Source: an uncultured Oscillibacter sp. (GTDB taxonomy: Bacteria > Bacillota > Clostridia > Oscillospirales > Oscillospiraceae). Taken from it: a stretch of DNA of 18,953 nucleotides. The notes beneath the pieces were generated by a model. The model saw nothing but the letters and a program-made list of their open reading frames with translations, did not search any database and had not been told where the DNA came from. Position numbers and translations under genes: made by a program. The stretch spans positions 1 through 18,953 of the forward strand of contig CAMXNV010000015.1 in assembly GCA_947245315.1 (NCBI GenBank), in the 5' to 3' direction. This document shows positions 1 through 7,700 of this stretch, one piece after another. Position 1 is the first letter of the stretch, and each line of letters begins with the position of its first letter.

Positions 1-46
1 CGTTCTCTTTCTCATAACCCTTATTATACCATAAAATCTTTATTTT

Positions 47-74
47 GGACACTCCGCCCCGTGAGGGAGTGTCC
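47..74. repeat. Small hairpin at the edge of the first repeat element
   Basis: GGACACTCC (47-55) pairs with GGAGTGTCC (66-74) around a 10-nt loop. The right arm is also the left end of the repeat element that follows. The same GGACACTCCC string recurs at 11958-11967, so this is a repeat-family terminus and not a gene terminator. There is no T-tract. Confidence 0.6.
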
Positions 75-210
75 AGACGCGCATTTTATCAGAGGATGGG
101 CCGTAGGGGCGGACCTGTGTGTCCGCCCTTCTTCCGGGACCTGGGCACTTCCGAAAAACGGAGCGGGGCGGTCCCCGCCCCCTACAATAAATCTGCGAAT
201 AGGACATCCC
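65..210. repeat. Interspersed GC-rich repeat element, copy 1
   Basis: The ends are imperfect inverted repeats: GGGAGTGTCC at 65-74 and GGACATCCC at 202-210. Inside are a GTAGGGGCGG...GTGTCCGCCC module (103-132) and a shorter inverted copy of its GC-rich core (164-184). The ends and the module match the larger element at 11669-11977, and the module recurs inverted at 14904-14934. It lies between the window edge and the dCMP deaminase promoter. No reading frame here has a convincing start or ribosome binding site. Confidence 0.6.
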
Positions 211-229
211 CTCCCCGCCCCTCCAAGCC

Positions 230-258
230 TTGCAATACCCGCCGTTTCATGGTATAGT
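230..258 (+). promoter_or_regulatory. Sigma-A promoter of the dCMP deaminase gene
   Basis: TTGCAA (230-235) and TATAGT (253-258) are separated by exactly 17 bp, close to the consensus. Transcription would start near 265, about 100 nt before the ATG at 364. The leader is GC-rich and I see no recognisable riboswitch in it. Confidence 0.7.
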
Positions 259-363
259 AAACAAAATTGAAACCGGGCGGAGGGCGCGGTCCCGGCGGGA
301 GGCCCCCGCGTTCCTCCCGGCCCGCGAACCCATTCAACAGAAAATGCCGGAGGGGGGCTGTTT

Positions 364-867
364 ATGGCGCGTATCAGCAAGGAAAACTACTATCTGGACA
401 TCGCCGAAATTGTCCTGGAGCGGGCCACCTGCCTGCGCCGGGTCTACGGGGCCATCATTGTCAAAAACGACGAGATCATTGCCACCGGCTACAACGGCGC
501 GCCCCGGGGCCGGGCCAACTGCGTCGACATGGGCTATTGCTCCCGGGAGGCCCTCCGGGTCCCCCGGGGAGAGCGCTACGAGCTCTGCCGCAGCGTCCAC
601 GCCGAGGCCAACGCCATCATCTCCGCCTCCCGGCGGGACATGGCGGGGGGCACCCTCTACCTGGTGGGCCGGGACGCCCAGACCGGCGAGCTGCTGGGAG
701 ACGCCACCTCCTGTTCCATGTGCCGCCGCCTGGTCATCAACGCGGGGCTGGAGCGGGTGGTCATCCGCCGGACCCGGACGGACTTCGACGTGATCCCCGT
801 CTCCGACTGGATCGCCGAGGACGACGTCACGGTCTCCGGGCCAAGCCAGGAAAACGCCCATGCGTAA
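364..867 (+). CDS. Deoxycytidylate (dCMP) deaminase, ComEB-type
   Basis: Zinc enzyme of the cytidine/deoxycytidylate deaminase superfamily. It probably deaminates dCMP to dUMP in the cytosol, feeding dTMP synthesis. The 167 residues carry the zinc/catalytic HAE motif (His79-Ala80-Glu81) and the second zinc half-site Cys117-x-x-Cys120. N-terminal strands follow the family pattern (VYGAIIV, then TGYNGAPRG), and the length fits bacterial dCMP deaminases. The usual Pro before the first zinc Cys is Ser116 here. The ATG at 364 has a strong GGAGGGGG ribosome site 7 nt upstream. A good sigma-A promoter lies at 230-258. No terminator separates it from the next gene, 130 nt downstream, so read-through is possible. 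A broader nucleoside-deaminase specificity cannot be excluded. Confidence 0.9.
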   Translation: MARISKENYYLDIAEIVLERATCLRRVYGAIIVKNDEIIATGYNGAPRGRANCVDMGYCSREALRVPRGERYELCRSVHAEANAIISASRRDMAGGTLYLVGRDAQTGELLGDATSCSMCRRLVINAGLERVVIRRTRTDFDVIPVSDWIAEDDVTVSGPSQENAHA

Positions 868-997
868 AAAGCCGCTTCCGACGGGGCCTCTTCGCCGCGG
901 GAATGCTCCTGCTTCCCTGTGCAGCGCAAGCCGGCCTCACCGCGGGACGGTGCTCCTGAACGGCGGAAACTGACCGGGCAAGAAAGGAAGGGTCTTT

Positions 998-3292
998 TTG
1001 AAAGCGGGACTTGTCACCTTCTACCATCTGCACCACTACGGGGCCATTCTCCAGGCCGTGGCCACCCAGAGGGCCCTGGCCTCCCTGGGCTGGGACTGCG
1101 AGACCATCGACTATTTCGTCAACCAGGACATCCGCATCCTCAAGCCCCCTACCAGCCCCAGCCGGGCCGCCGGGGACGCCCACAGCGCCCTCCACTACCC
1201 GGCCCTGCGGAAGCGCTGGCTGCGGTTCGAGGCCTTCTCCAAGGCCCACCTGTCCCTGACGGCGCGCCGCTACCGGAGCCTGGAGGAGCTGCGGAGCGCC
1301 TCCCTGCCCTACGACCTGCTGGTCTCCGGCAGCGACCAGATCTGGAACCCCGTCATCTTCCCCGACGGGCGCTTTGACCCCGTCTTCTTCGGCGCCTTCT
1401 CCCCCCTGCGGAAGATCGCCTACGCCCCCTCCTTCGGCGTGCCCCGGGTGCCCGACGGCATGGAGGAGGAGCTGAAAGGCTACCTCTCGGCCTTCTCCCA
1501 CATCTCCGTCCGGGAGCGCCAGGGCCGGGAGATCGTCCGGGAAATCGCCGGGCGGGAGGTCCCCGTGGTCCTGGACCCCACCCTGCTGCTGACGGCGGAG
1601 GACTGGGCCGCCCTGGCGGCGGAGTCCCCCATTCGGGGGGGCTATATCCTCTGCTACTGCATCAGCCCCCCGGGAGCCCTGGAGCCCTATATCCAGCGCC
1701 TGGCCCGGGAGACCGGCCTGCCGGTGGTCCAGCTCTGCGGCACCCGGCGGCGGGTCTACCCCAAGGCCAAGATGATCTTCGACGCGGGCCCGGCGGAGTT
1801 CCTGAGCCTCTTCAAAAACGCCGCCTACGTCTGCACGAACTCCTTCCACGGCACCGTGTTCTCCGTCCAGTTCCAGCGGCCCTTCTTCACCAGCGTGGCC
1901 CCCGCCGAGCTGGCGGAGCCCGAGAGCTCCCGGACTTTCAGCCTGCTGAGCCGCCTGGGCCTCACGGAGCGGGTGGTGGGCAAGGGGGACACGGCGGCCC
2001 TCTCCGCCCTCCCCGACTGGCCCGCCGCGGAGGAGCGCCTCCGGGCCGCCCGGCGGGACTCCCTGGACTACCTCCGCGCCGCCCTGGCGGACGAGCCCTA
2101 TAGCCCCTCCGGCCAGCCGCCGGAGACAGGCCGGGGCCCCCTCCTGGCGGACCGGAGCCACTGCACCGGCTGCTCCGCCTGCCGGAACATCTGCCCCCAG
2201 GGGGCCATCTCCATGGTCCGGGACGGGGAGGGCTTCTCCTTCCCCCAGGTGGACCCCGCCAAATGCGTCCACTGCGGCCTGTGTACCAGGACCTGCCCCA
2301 TGCTCCAGGAGCGGGACCCCAGGCCCCTGCCCGCCGTCTTCGCCGCCTGGAACCGGGACGGGGACGTCCGCCGGGACTCCACCTCCGGCGGGGCCTTCTC
2401 CGCCCTGGCGGACTATGTGCTGGAGGGGGGCGGCGTGGTCTTCGGCGCGGCCCTGGACGGGCGGCAGCACCTCCGGCACATCGCCTGCTTCCGGAAGGAG
2501 GACCTCTGGCGCCTCCGGGGGAGCAAGTACGTCCAGAGCGACCTGGAGGACACCTTCCGGGCCGTGAAAAAATACCTGGAGACCCGGCAGGTCCTCTTCT
2601 CCGGCACTCCCTGCCAGGTGGACGGGCTCTATCACTACCTGGGGGGCCGCCCGGAGAACCTCACCACCTGCGACCTGGTCTGTCACGGCGTGCCCTCCCC
2701 CGGCGTGTGGGAGGACATGGCCCGGTATATCGAGGCCAAGCGGGGCCGGGAGCTCCAGACCGTCCGCTTCCGCAACAAAGTGGAGGGCTGGAAAAACAGC
2801 CACTTCACCGCCGTCTATGACGACGGGACCGTGGACACCCATCCCCTCTATGAGACGGAGTATGGCCGGGGCTTCGGCCGGGCGCTGTTCCTCCGGCCCT
2901 GCTGCTATCGCTGCCCCTACGCCTCCATGAACCGGCCCGGGGACTTCACCCTGGGGGACCTGTGGGGCCTCCGGCCCGACGAGCTGCCGGAGCAGCAGCA
3001 AAAGGGCGTCAGCCTCCTGCTGGTGAACAGCCCCCACGGCAGTCACATCTTCGACCAGCTCCGCCTGGTCCGCCAGCCCTTCCCGATGGAGCGGGCCATC
3101 ATGGGGAACCCCCGCCTGGCCTCCCCCATCGCCCAGCCCCCCCAGCGGGCCGCCTTCTTCGCTGCTTACGCCCTGGAGCCCTTCGACCGGGTGGTCCAGA
3201 AGTTCTGCGCCCTCCCGCCGCCGCCTGTCCGGGCGGTGGGGAAGGTCATCCCCCCGGCGGTGAAGGCCAAAATCAAGAAGCTGCTTCGATAA
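998..3292 (+). CDS. Polysaccharide pyruvyl transferase / ferredoxin / FrhB-like fusion protein
   Basis: A 764-residue three-part protein. Residues 1 to about 340 are a polysaccharide pyruvyl transferase domain (PF04230 type) with an N-terminal YGAILQ motif, GSDQIWN near 111-117 and SFHG at 282-285. This family moves pyruvate ketals onto cell-surface glycans. Residues 385-440 form a 2x[4Fe-4S] ferredoxin; the two C-x2-C-x2-C-x3-CP clusters start at Cys389 and Cys423. Residues about 445-720 resemble the FrhB/FdhB coenzyme-F420 hydrogenase beta family, with GTPCQVDG at 536-543 and a further Cys cluster at 635-639. It is soluble, with no signal peptide. The start is TTG at 998, preceded by AAAGGAAGG; the sequence right after it matches the family N-terminus. 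A strong terminator follows at 3304. F420 use is not implied, since Clostridia are not known to make it. No other glycan genes are in view, so the substrate is unknown. Confidence 0.88.
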   Translation: MKAGLVTFYHLHHYGAILQAVATQRALASLGWDCETIDYFVNQDIRILKPPTSPSRAAGDAHSALHYPALRKRWLRFEAFSKAHLSLTARRYRSLEELRSASLPYDLLVSGSDQIWNPVIFPDGRFDPVFFGAFSPLRKIAYAPSFGVPRVPDGMEEELKGYLSAFSHISVRERQGREIVREIAGREVPVVLDPTLLLTAEDWAALAAESPIRGGYILCYCISPPGALEPYIQRLARETGLPVVQLCGTRRRVYPKAKMIFDAGPAEFLSLFKNAAYVCTNSFHGTVFSVQFQRPFFTSVAPAELAEPESSRTFSLLSRLGLTERVVGKGDTAALSALPDWPAAEERLRAARRDSLDYLRAALADEPYSPSGQPPETGRGPLLADRSHCTGCSACRNICPQGAISMVRDGEGFSFPQVDPAKCVHCGLCTRTCPMLQERDPRPLPAVFAAWNRDGDVRRDSTSGGAFSALADYVLEGGGVVFGAALDGRQHLRHIACFRKEDLWRLRGSKYVQSDLEDTFRAVKKYLETRQVLFSGTPCQVDGLYHYLGGRPENLTTCDLVCHGVPSPGVWEDMARYIEAKRGRELQTVRFRNKVEGWKNSHFTAVYDDGTVDTHPLYETEYGRGFGRALFLRPCCYRCPYASMNRPGDFTLGDLWGLRPDELPEQQQKGVSLLLVNSPHGSHIFDQLRLVRQPFPMERAIMGNPRLASPIAQPPQRAAFFAAYALEPFDRVVQKFCALPPPPVRAVGKVIPPAVKAKIKKLLR

Positions 3293-3303
3293 GCATGAAA
3301 ACG

Positions 3304-3334
3304 AGAGGGGCCCCCGGCGGGGGTCCCTCTTTTG
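3304..3334 (+). terminator. Rho-independent terminator after the pyruvyl transferase fusion gene
   Basis: A 12-bp stem pairs AGAGGGGCCCCC (3304-3315) with GGGGGTCCCTCT (3319-3330). The loop is GGC and TTTT follows, with more T residues to 3341. It begins 11 nt after the stop codon. Confidence 0.9.
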
Positions 3335-3359
3335 CGCTTTTCTATTCCTCAGCAAACCT

Positions 3360-3389
3360 GGAGGCGGCCCGGCTGGACCGCCTCCTTTT
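3360..3389 (+). terminator. Second hairpin with T-tract between the convergent genes
   Basis: GGAGGCGG (3360-3367) pairs with CCGCCTCC (3378-3385), followed by TTTT (3386-3389). It reads as a back-up terminator for plus-strand transcription. It also lies just past the end of the minus-strand peptidase gene, but the minus-strand T-tract is poor, so bidirectional use is uncertain. Confidence 0.6.
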
Positions 3390-3396
3390 GCCCCCG

Positions 3397-4440
3397 CTAC
3401 TCCGCCGGGTACAGCAGCCACAGGGGCGCGCCGTCGTGGCGGCTGGGGGACAGCTCTTCCAGAATCAGGGACAGATCCCAGGGGATCAAGCTCCGGTCCC
3501 GGCTGGCGGGGTCCGCCACCAAAATCTCCCCCGCCAGGGTCTCCCCCCGGAGGAGGATAAAGTGCCCGCCCTTGGTGAAGTGCCCCTTGGTCATCAGGGC
3601 CACCGCCAGCCCGCCGGAGGACAGGTGGTTATATAAATCGCTCTCCTCCAGGGCCGTCAAATCCACGGACTCGCAGCGGAGCCCATAGCGCTCCGCCACC
3701 CCGGGGACGATGGCCAGGTAGGACCCATGGCTCCGGCACCAATAGCCCTGCTCCACGCAGAGCTTTGCCATGTCCTCTGGGTCCACCGTCTCCCCCGACA
3801 GGGTGGACACCGCCATGGCCATGGCCGTGGGGCCGCAGCCGTGGGTGGCCAGGCGGTCGCTGCCATAGCGCTGCTCCGCCCGGCTCTCGTCGGTCTGGTT
3901 GTAGTAAACCACGTCCACGCCGCCGCCGGTGAGGTAAAAGAGCCCCTCCCGCTCCACCAGGTTGCTGATTAACGGGTTCAGCATCTCCTTGGGGGGCGCC
4001 AGCTCCGGCTGGGCCAGGACGGAGTCCGTCTCATCCGCCAGCAGCTCCGGCGCTTCCTCCGGCGGGGCCCTCCGCTCCTCGGTCCAGGTCCGATAGATTT
4101 CCCGGACCTCCGCCGCCCGGCTGGAGAGGGCATCCCCGGCCTTGGCCGCCCCGCTGGAGAGGGCTCCCGCCGCCTCCCCGGCGCTCCTCGCCACGGCGGC
4201 CCCGGCCCGGCCTGCACACTCTCCGGCGGCCCGGGCCGCCCGGCGCACCGGGGCGACGATCTCCTCGTACAGCGCCGGTTCAAAGAAGCGGCAGGCCAGC
4301 AGCTCCGCCCCGGCCACGCAAACCACGGCCAGCAGCACCACGGCGGCCACCCGCCAGCGCTTTTTCCCTTTGGGCTTCTTGGGGGCGGGGCCGTACAGCT
4401 CCTCCAGGACCTGGGCGTCCCGGGGGTCCAAATCCCGCAT
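3397..4440 (-). CDS. Membrane-anchored C39-like cysteine peptidase
   Basis: 347 residues. A basic cytoplasmic stretch (21-30) precedes one membrane helix (about 31-50). Next come an Ala/Arg-rich, probably helical stalk (60-120) and a C-terminal papain-like domain of the Peptidase_C39_2 type (about 175-345). The visible catalytic set is Gln182, Cys202 in HGCGPTAMAM, His293 in GGHFILL and Asp310 in VADP. The N-in/C-out topology places the protease outside the membrane. Extracytoplasmic peptide or cell-wall processing is therefore likely, but the substrate is unknown. It lacks the ABC exporter usually fused to bacteriocin-processing C39 domains. The ATG at 4440 follows a TAGGAG ribosome site. 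A promoter at 4683-4711 would transcribe through the hairpin element at 4492-4683, giving a roughly 240-nt structured leader. Confidence 0.82.
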   Translation of the reverse strand: MRDLDPRDAQVLEELYGPAPKKPKGKKRWRVAAVVLLAVVCVAGAELLACRFFEPALYEEIVAPVRRAARAAGECAGRAGAAVARSAGEAAGALSSGAAKAGDALSSRAAEVREIYRTWTEERRAPPEEAPELLADETDSVLAQPELAPPKEMLNPLISNLVEREGLFYLTGGGVDVVYYNQTDESRAEQRYGSDRLATHGCGPTAMAMAVSTLSGETVDPEDMAKLCVEQGYWCRSHGSYLAIVPGVAERYGLRCESVDLTALEESDLYNHLSSGGLAVALMTKGHFTKGGHFILLRGETLAGEILVADPASRDRSLIPWDLSLILEELSPSRHDGAPLWLLYPAE

Positions 4441-4491
4441 GGCAATTCTCCTATATCTGTAAAATCACGTTCTTCCGGTCTCTCTTTCGTC

Positions 4492-4683
4492 TATAGTCAG
4501 CACAGTTGAAAAGAATCCAAAGGATTCTTTTCAATACGGCGCTGTAAAACAGCGCCGTAAGCCGTGTGAGCGGCTTACTGTGCTTGACTTCATAGGAAAC
4601 GCATAGGCGCTTTGCGCCCCGGCGGGCCATAGGCCCGCCGGTTGAAAAGAAGCATATGCTTCTTTTCAACTGCGTTGACTATA
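4492..4683. mobile_element. MITE-like multi-hairpin element with 24-bp terminal inverted repeats
   Basis: The ends 4492-4515 and 4660-4683 are inverted repeats matching at 22 of 24 positions; each begins TATAGTCA and continues through CAGTTGAAAAGAA. Inside is a series of perfect hairpins: 4506-4518/4522-4534 (13 bp), 4535-4544/4550-4559 (10 bp), 4558-4564/4571-4577 (7 bp), 4606-4610/4614-4618 (5 bp), 4619-4628/4632-4641 (10 bp) and a 30-nt palindrome at 4641-4670. The outermost bases can be read as a TA target duplication. It is too short to encode a transposase, so it would be a non-autonomous MITE or a structured repeat. It sits 52 bp upstream of the C39-like peptidase start. Confidence 0.75.
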
Positions 4684-4711
4684 CTATACCATACCCCCCG
4701 GTCCCCTTCAA
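4683..4711 (-). promoter_or_regulatory. Sigma-A promoter reading through the hairpin element toward the C39-like peptidase gene
   Basis: On the minus strand TTGAAG (4711-4706) and TATAGT (4688-4683) are spaced by 17 bp. The -10 box abuts the right terminal repeat, which itself starts with another TATAGT (4683-4678). Transcripts would carry the whole hairpin array in the leader. Confidence 0.55.
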
Positions 4712-4750
4712 GTGCCCGGGGCCCTCCCGGGTTAGAAAATGCTGGGAGCG

Positions 4751-4782
4751 AAAAACAGGAGCCGCCCAATAGGCGGCCCCTG
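4751..4782 (-). terminator. Rho-independent terminator of the SLH protein gene
   Basis: On the minus strand CAGGGGCCGCC (4782-4772) pairs with GGCGGCTCCTG (4766-4756), with one mismatch. TTTTT follows at 4755-4751. It begins about 18 nt past the stop codon. Confidence 0.88.
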
Positions 4783-4799
4783 CTGCGTTTCGCACAGGC

Positions 4800-7700
4800 T
4801 CACTTGCGATAGTTCTGCATCCGCCAGACGATGGCGGACACCTGGCCCCGGGTCAGGGTGTTGGAGGGCCGGAAGGTGCTGGTTCCGTTGCTGAAGTATC
4901 CCTCCACAATTCCGGCGGCGTTCAGGGCCTGGACGTAGACGTCGGCGGTGTCCGTAAAGGGCTTCACACTGGAGAGGTTATTGATGTCCAGCTTCAGGGC
5001 CCCGGCGGCCAGCTGGGCCACTTGGAGCCGGGTGATGGGCCCGGAGAGGTTCACGTTGTTCCGGGTAATCAGCCCGTCGGCCTGGGCCTTGGCGAGGTAG
5101 CCGCTGAACGTGCTGCCCGGCACGGTGGGGGCCTGCTCCGGATACCCGGCGGCCTTCATGATGAGTTTCAGGGCCGCGCCGTAGGTGATCGTATTGTCCG
5201 GGCCGAAGTTCCCGTTGGCATATCCGTCTATGACCCCGGCGTCCGCCAGTTCCACCACGTACTTATAGCACCAGGTGGCGGCGGTGACGTCCTTGAACTC
5301 CTTCCGGGCGTTCAGCACGCCCAGGGAGAACACGCCGGAGGCGATGGGGGTATTGCTGGCGTTCAGGGCCACATAGGGGATCTCCACCGGGCCGGTGTAG
5401 TTGGCGGCGGGGACGAAGCGCAGCTCGCCCAGCTGCTGGGTTCCGGTGTTGTAGCCATAGACCGTGGTGGTATTGGCCAGGGTGGTGGTGTTCCCCACGT
5501 AGATGGTTCCCACATTGACGGCGGGGAGCTTGAGGAGCTGGAAGCCGGAGGGCGTGGTGCCCGTGGCGGCGGAGACGGCGGCGGCGATGGAGGACGCCGG
5601 GAAGGTCACCGCGGTGCCCTTGGGCGTGGGGCCGTAGACCTCGGAGACCGCCTTGCTGGTCACGCTGATCAGGATGGCTCCGGAGAGGGCCTGGCCGCCG
5701 GTGCCATAGGCCGTGAAGGGAATGCTGGCGCAGTAGTTCGTGCCGCTGGGCACATAGGTCAGCTCCGTCAGGGCGTACTCATTGGCGGTGGCGGGGCTCA
5801 GGTAGAAGCTCCGGCTCCGGTTGGCGGCGGTGATCTGCTCCCGGGCGGAGGTGCCGTAGCGGCTGGCGCCGTAGTAGTTGTAGTACAGGGCTCCCGCGGC
5901 GGGGATGTCGTTCAGGGTCACGTATTGCAGCGTCCCCGCGGGATAGGCGGCCTTGTAGAACCGGGCCAGGTCGTTGGAGTTGATCTGGACGTTGGTCCCT
6001 CCCGTGACGGCGTAGCGGATGCTGCCCAGCAGGCTGGAGGTGGCATTGCCCGTGGCCGTGGTGGGGGTGATGACCAGGGTGCCCTCCACGGAGCGGGAGT
6101 TGGACCCGTAGGCCGTGAAGCGGAGGACCACCTTGCCGGTGACGAAGGAGCTGGCGGCGGCAAAGGTCATGTCGTTCAGGGCGTAGTCGTCCCGGCCCTT
6201 GTCGGAGGCGTTGTAGTAGAACCGCGCCCGGTGGAGGTTGCTCCGGGAGAAGGAGGTGGAGTAGCTGGTATTGTACCCCGTGTAGATGGTTCCATAGTTG
6301 TCCGGGAAGTCGTTCACCGAGGGGGCGTCGAAGACGATGTAGTCCAGGCTGTCCCCGCTGTAGGTCTTGCGATAGAAGTCGTCGAACTTCGTCCGGTCGA
6401 AGTTCACCGTCCGGCCCGGGGTGACGGTATAGGACACGTCCCCTCCGGCGCTGGAGTCGACCACCAGCTTCAGGGTGCCCTCCTCGAAGTCGCTGGCGCT
6501 GTAGTGGGCCCGGAAGCGCACGGAGATGCTGCTGCCGTCCCGGGCGGTGGTGTTGGGCCGGAAGGACAGGCTGTTGAGGGCATAGGTGCCGTAGGCCGGG
6601 GTGTTGTAATAGAACTGGGTCTGGTTGTAGGAGAGGTTGTTCCGGGTCAGGGCCGTGTTGCCGGTGCAGATGCTCCCGGCGAAGCTGGCATAGTCGCTGT
6701 CGGCCTCGAAGGCCACGTACTGGATGGTGCGCCCGGAGTTCCCGGACATGGTCTGATAGGCCCGGTTGAAGTCCTCGATCTGGAAGGACACGGTGCCCCC
6801 GGGGGCCGCCTCGTAGGTGATGGTATTGGCCTCGCTGGTCACATGGATCCGGAGGGTTCCCTCCTCATAGTTGCTGTCGTCGTTGTCGTAGTAGGCCTTG
6901 AAGGGGATGGTCAGGCTCTCGCCCTCCCGGGCGTCCCGGTCGGCCTGAGCGTTCAGGTCGTCCAGGGGATAGTCGCCCTCCTTGCTGTTGCTGTAGTAGA
7001 ACCAGGTCTTGCTGTGGGTCAGCTGGGACAGCTCCAGGATGTTGTTCCGGATGTACAGGGCGGCGTCGAAGCTCTTATAGCTGCTGGGCGCCTCAAAGGA
7101 CACGGCGCTGATGGTCCGGCTGGAGTTGCCGGAGAGGGCCCGGTAGGCCTCGTTGAAGTCGGACTTGTTCAGGCGGGTGGTTCCGCCGGGGGCCACGTTG
7201 CAGATCACCACGTCCTTGGAGCCGTACTTGTCCACCAGGATCCGCAGGATGCCGTCGGCGTAGTCGTCCCGGCTGTAGAAGGCCCGGAAAGGAATCTCCA
7301 GGCTGTCCCCGTCTCTGGAATTGCTGGCGGCCCGGAAGATCAGGTCGTCGATCACATAGTCGTTATTGTTGCTGCTGGAGTAATAGAACTGCTCCAGGGA
7401 CAGGTCCCGCTGGTTGAAGTCCGCGTGGCCGGAGACGCTGATTTTCCCGGAGAAGGTGGTGTAGTCGTTGCCCGGGTCAAATTCCACATAGTCGATTCTC
7501 CTGGAGGAGTTGCTCACCTCCTGATAGGCCTCGTTGAAGTCGCTGCGGTTGAAGGCCACGGTGCCGCCGGGGGCCACCCGATAGACCACGTCGCCCTCCT
7601 GCCCGTCCTTGTCGATGAGGATCCGGAGGTTCCCGTCATAGGCGTTGGCGCTGTTGTAGGAGACCCGGTAGGGGATCACCAGCTCCGCGCCCTCCTTGGC

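Noticed and set aside
902..959. Signal-peptide-like string in another frame after the dCMP deaminase gene
   Set aside because: Only 18 codons from the ATG, no ribosome site, and it stops at once; looks like chance hydrophobicity in a high-G+C gap.
2330..3292. Coenzyme F420-dependent activity for the C-terminal part of the fusion protein
   Set aside because: The domain name reflects family history; F420 biosynthesis is not expected in Clostridia, so I describe it only as FrhB-like.
827..3421. Minus-strand open frame of 864 codons opposite the pyruvyl transferase fusion gene
   Set aside because: Low-complexity Gly/Pro/Val/Ala translation caused by high G+C; no ribosome site or domain. The plus strand carries three recognisable domains.
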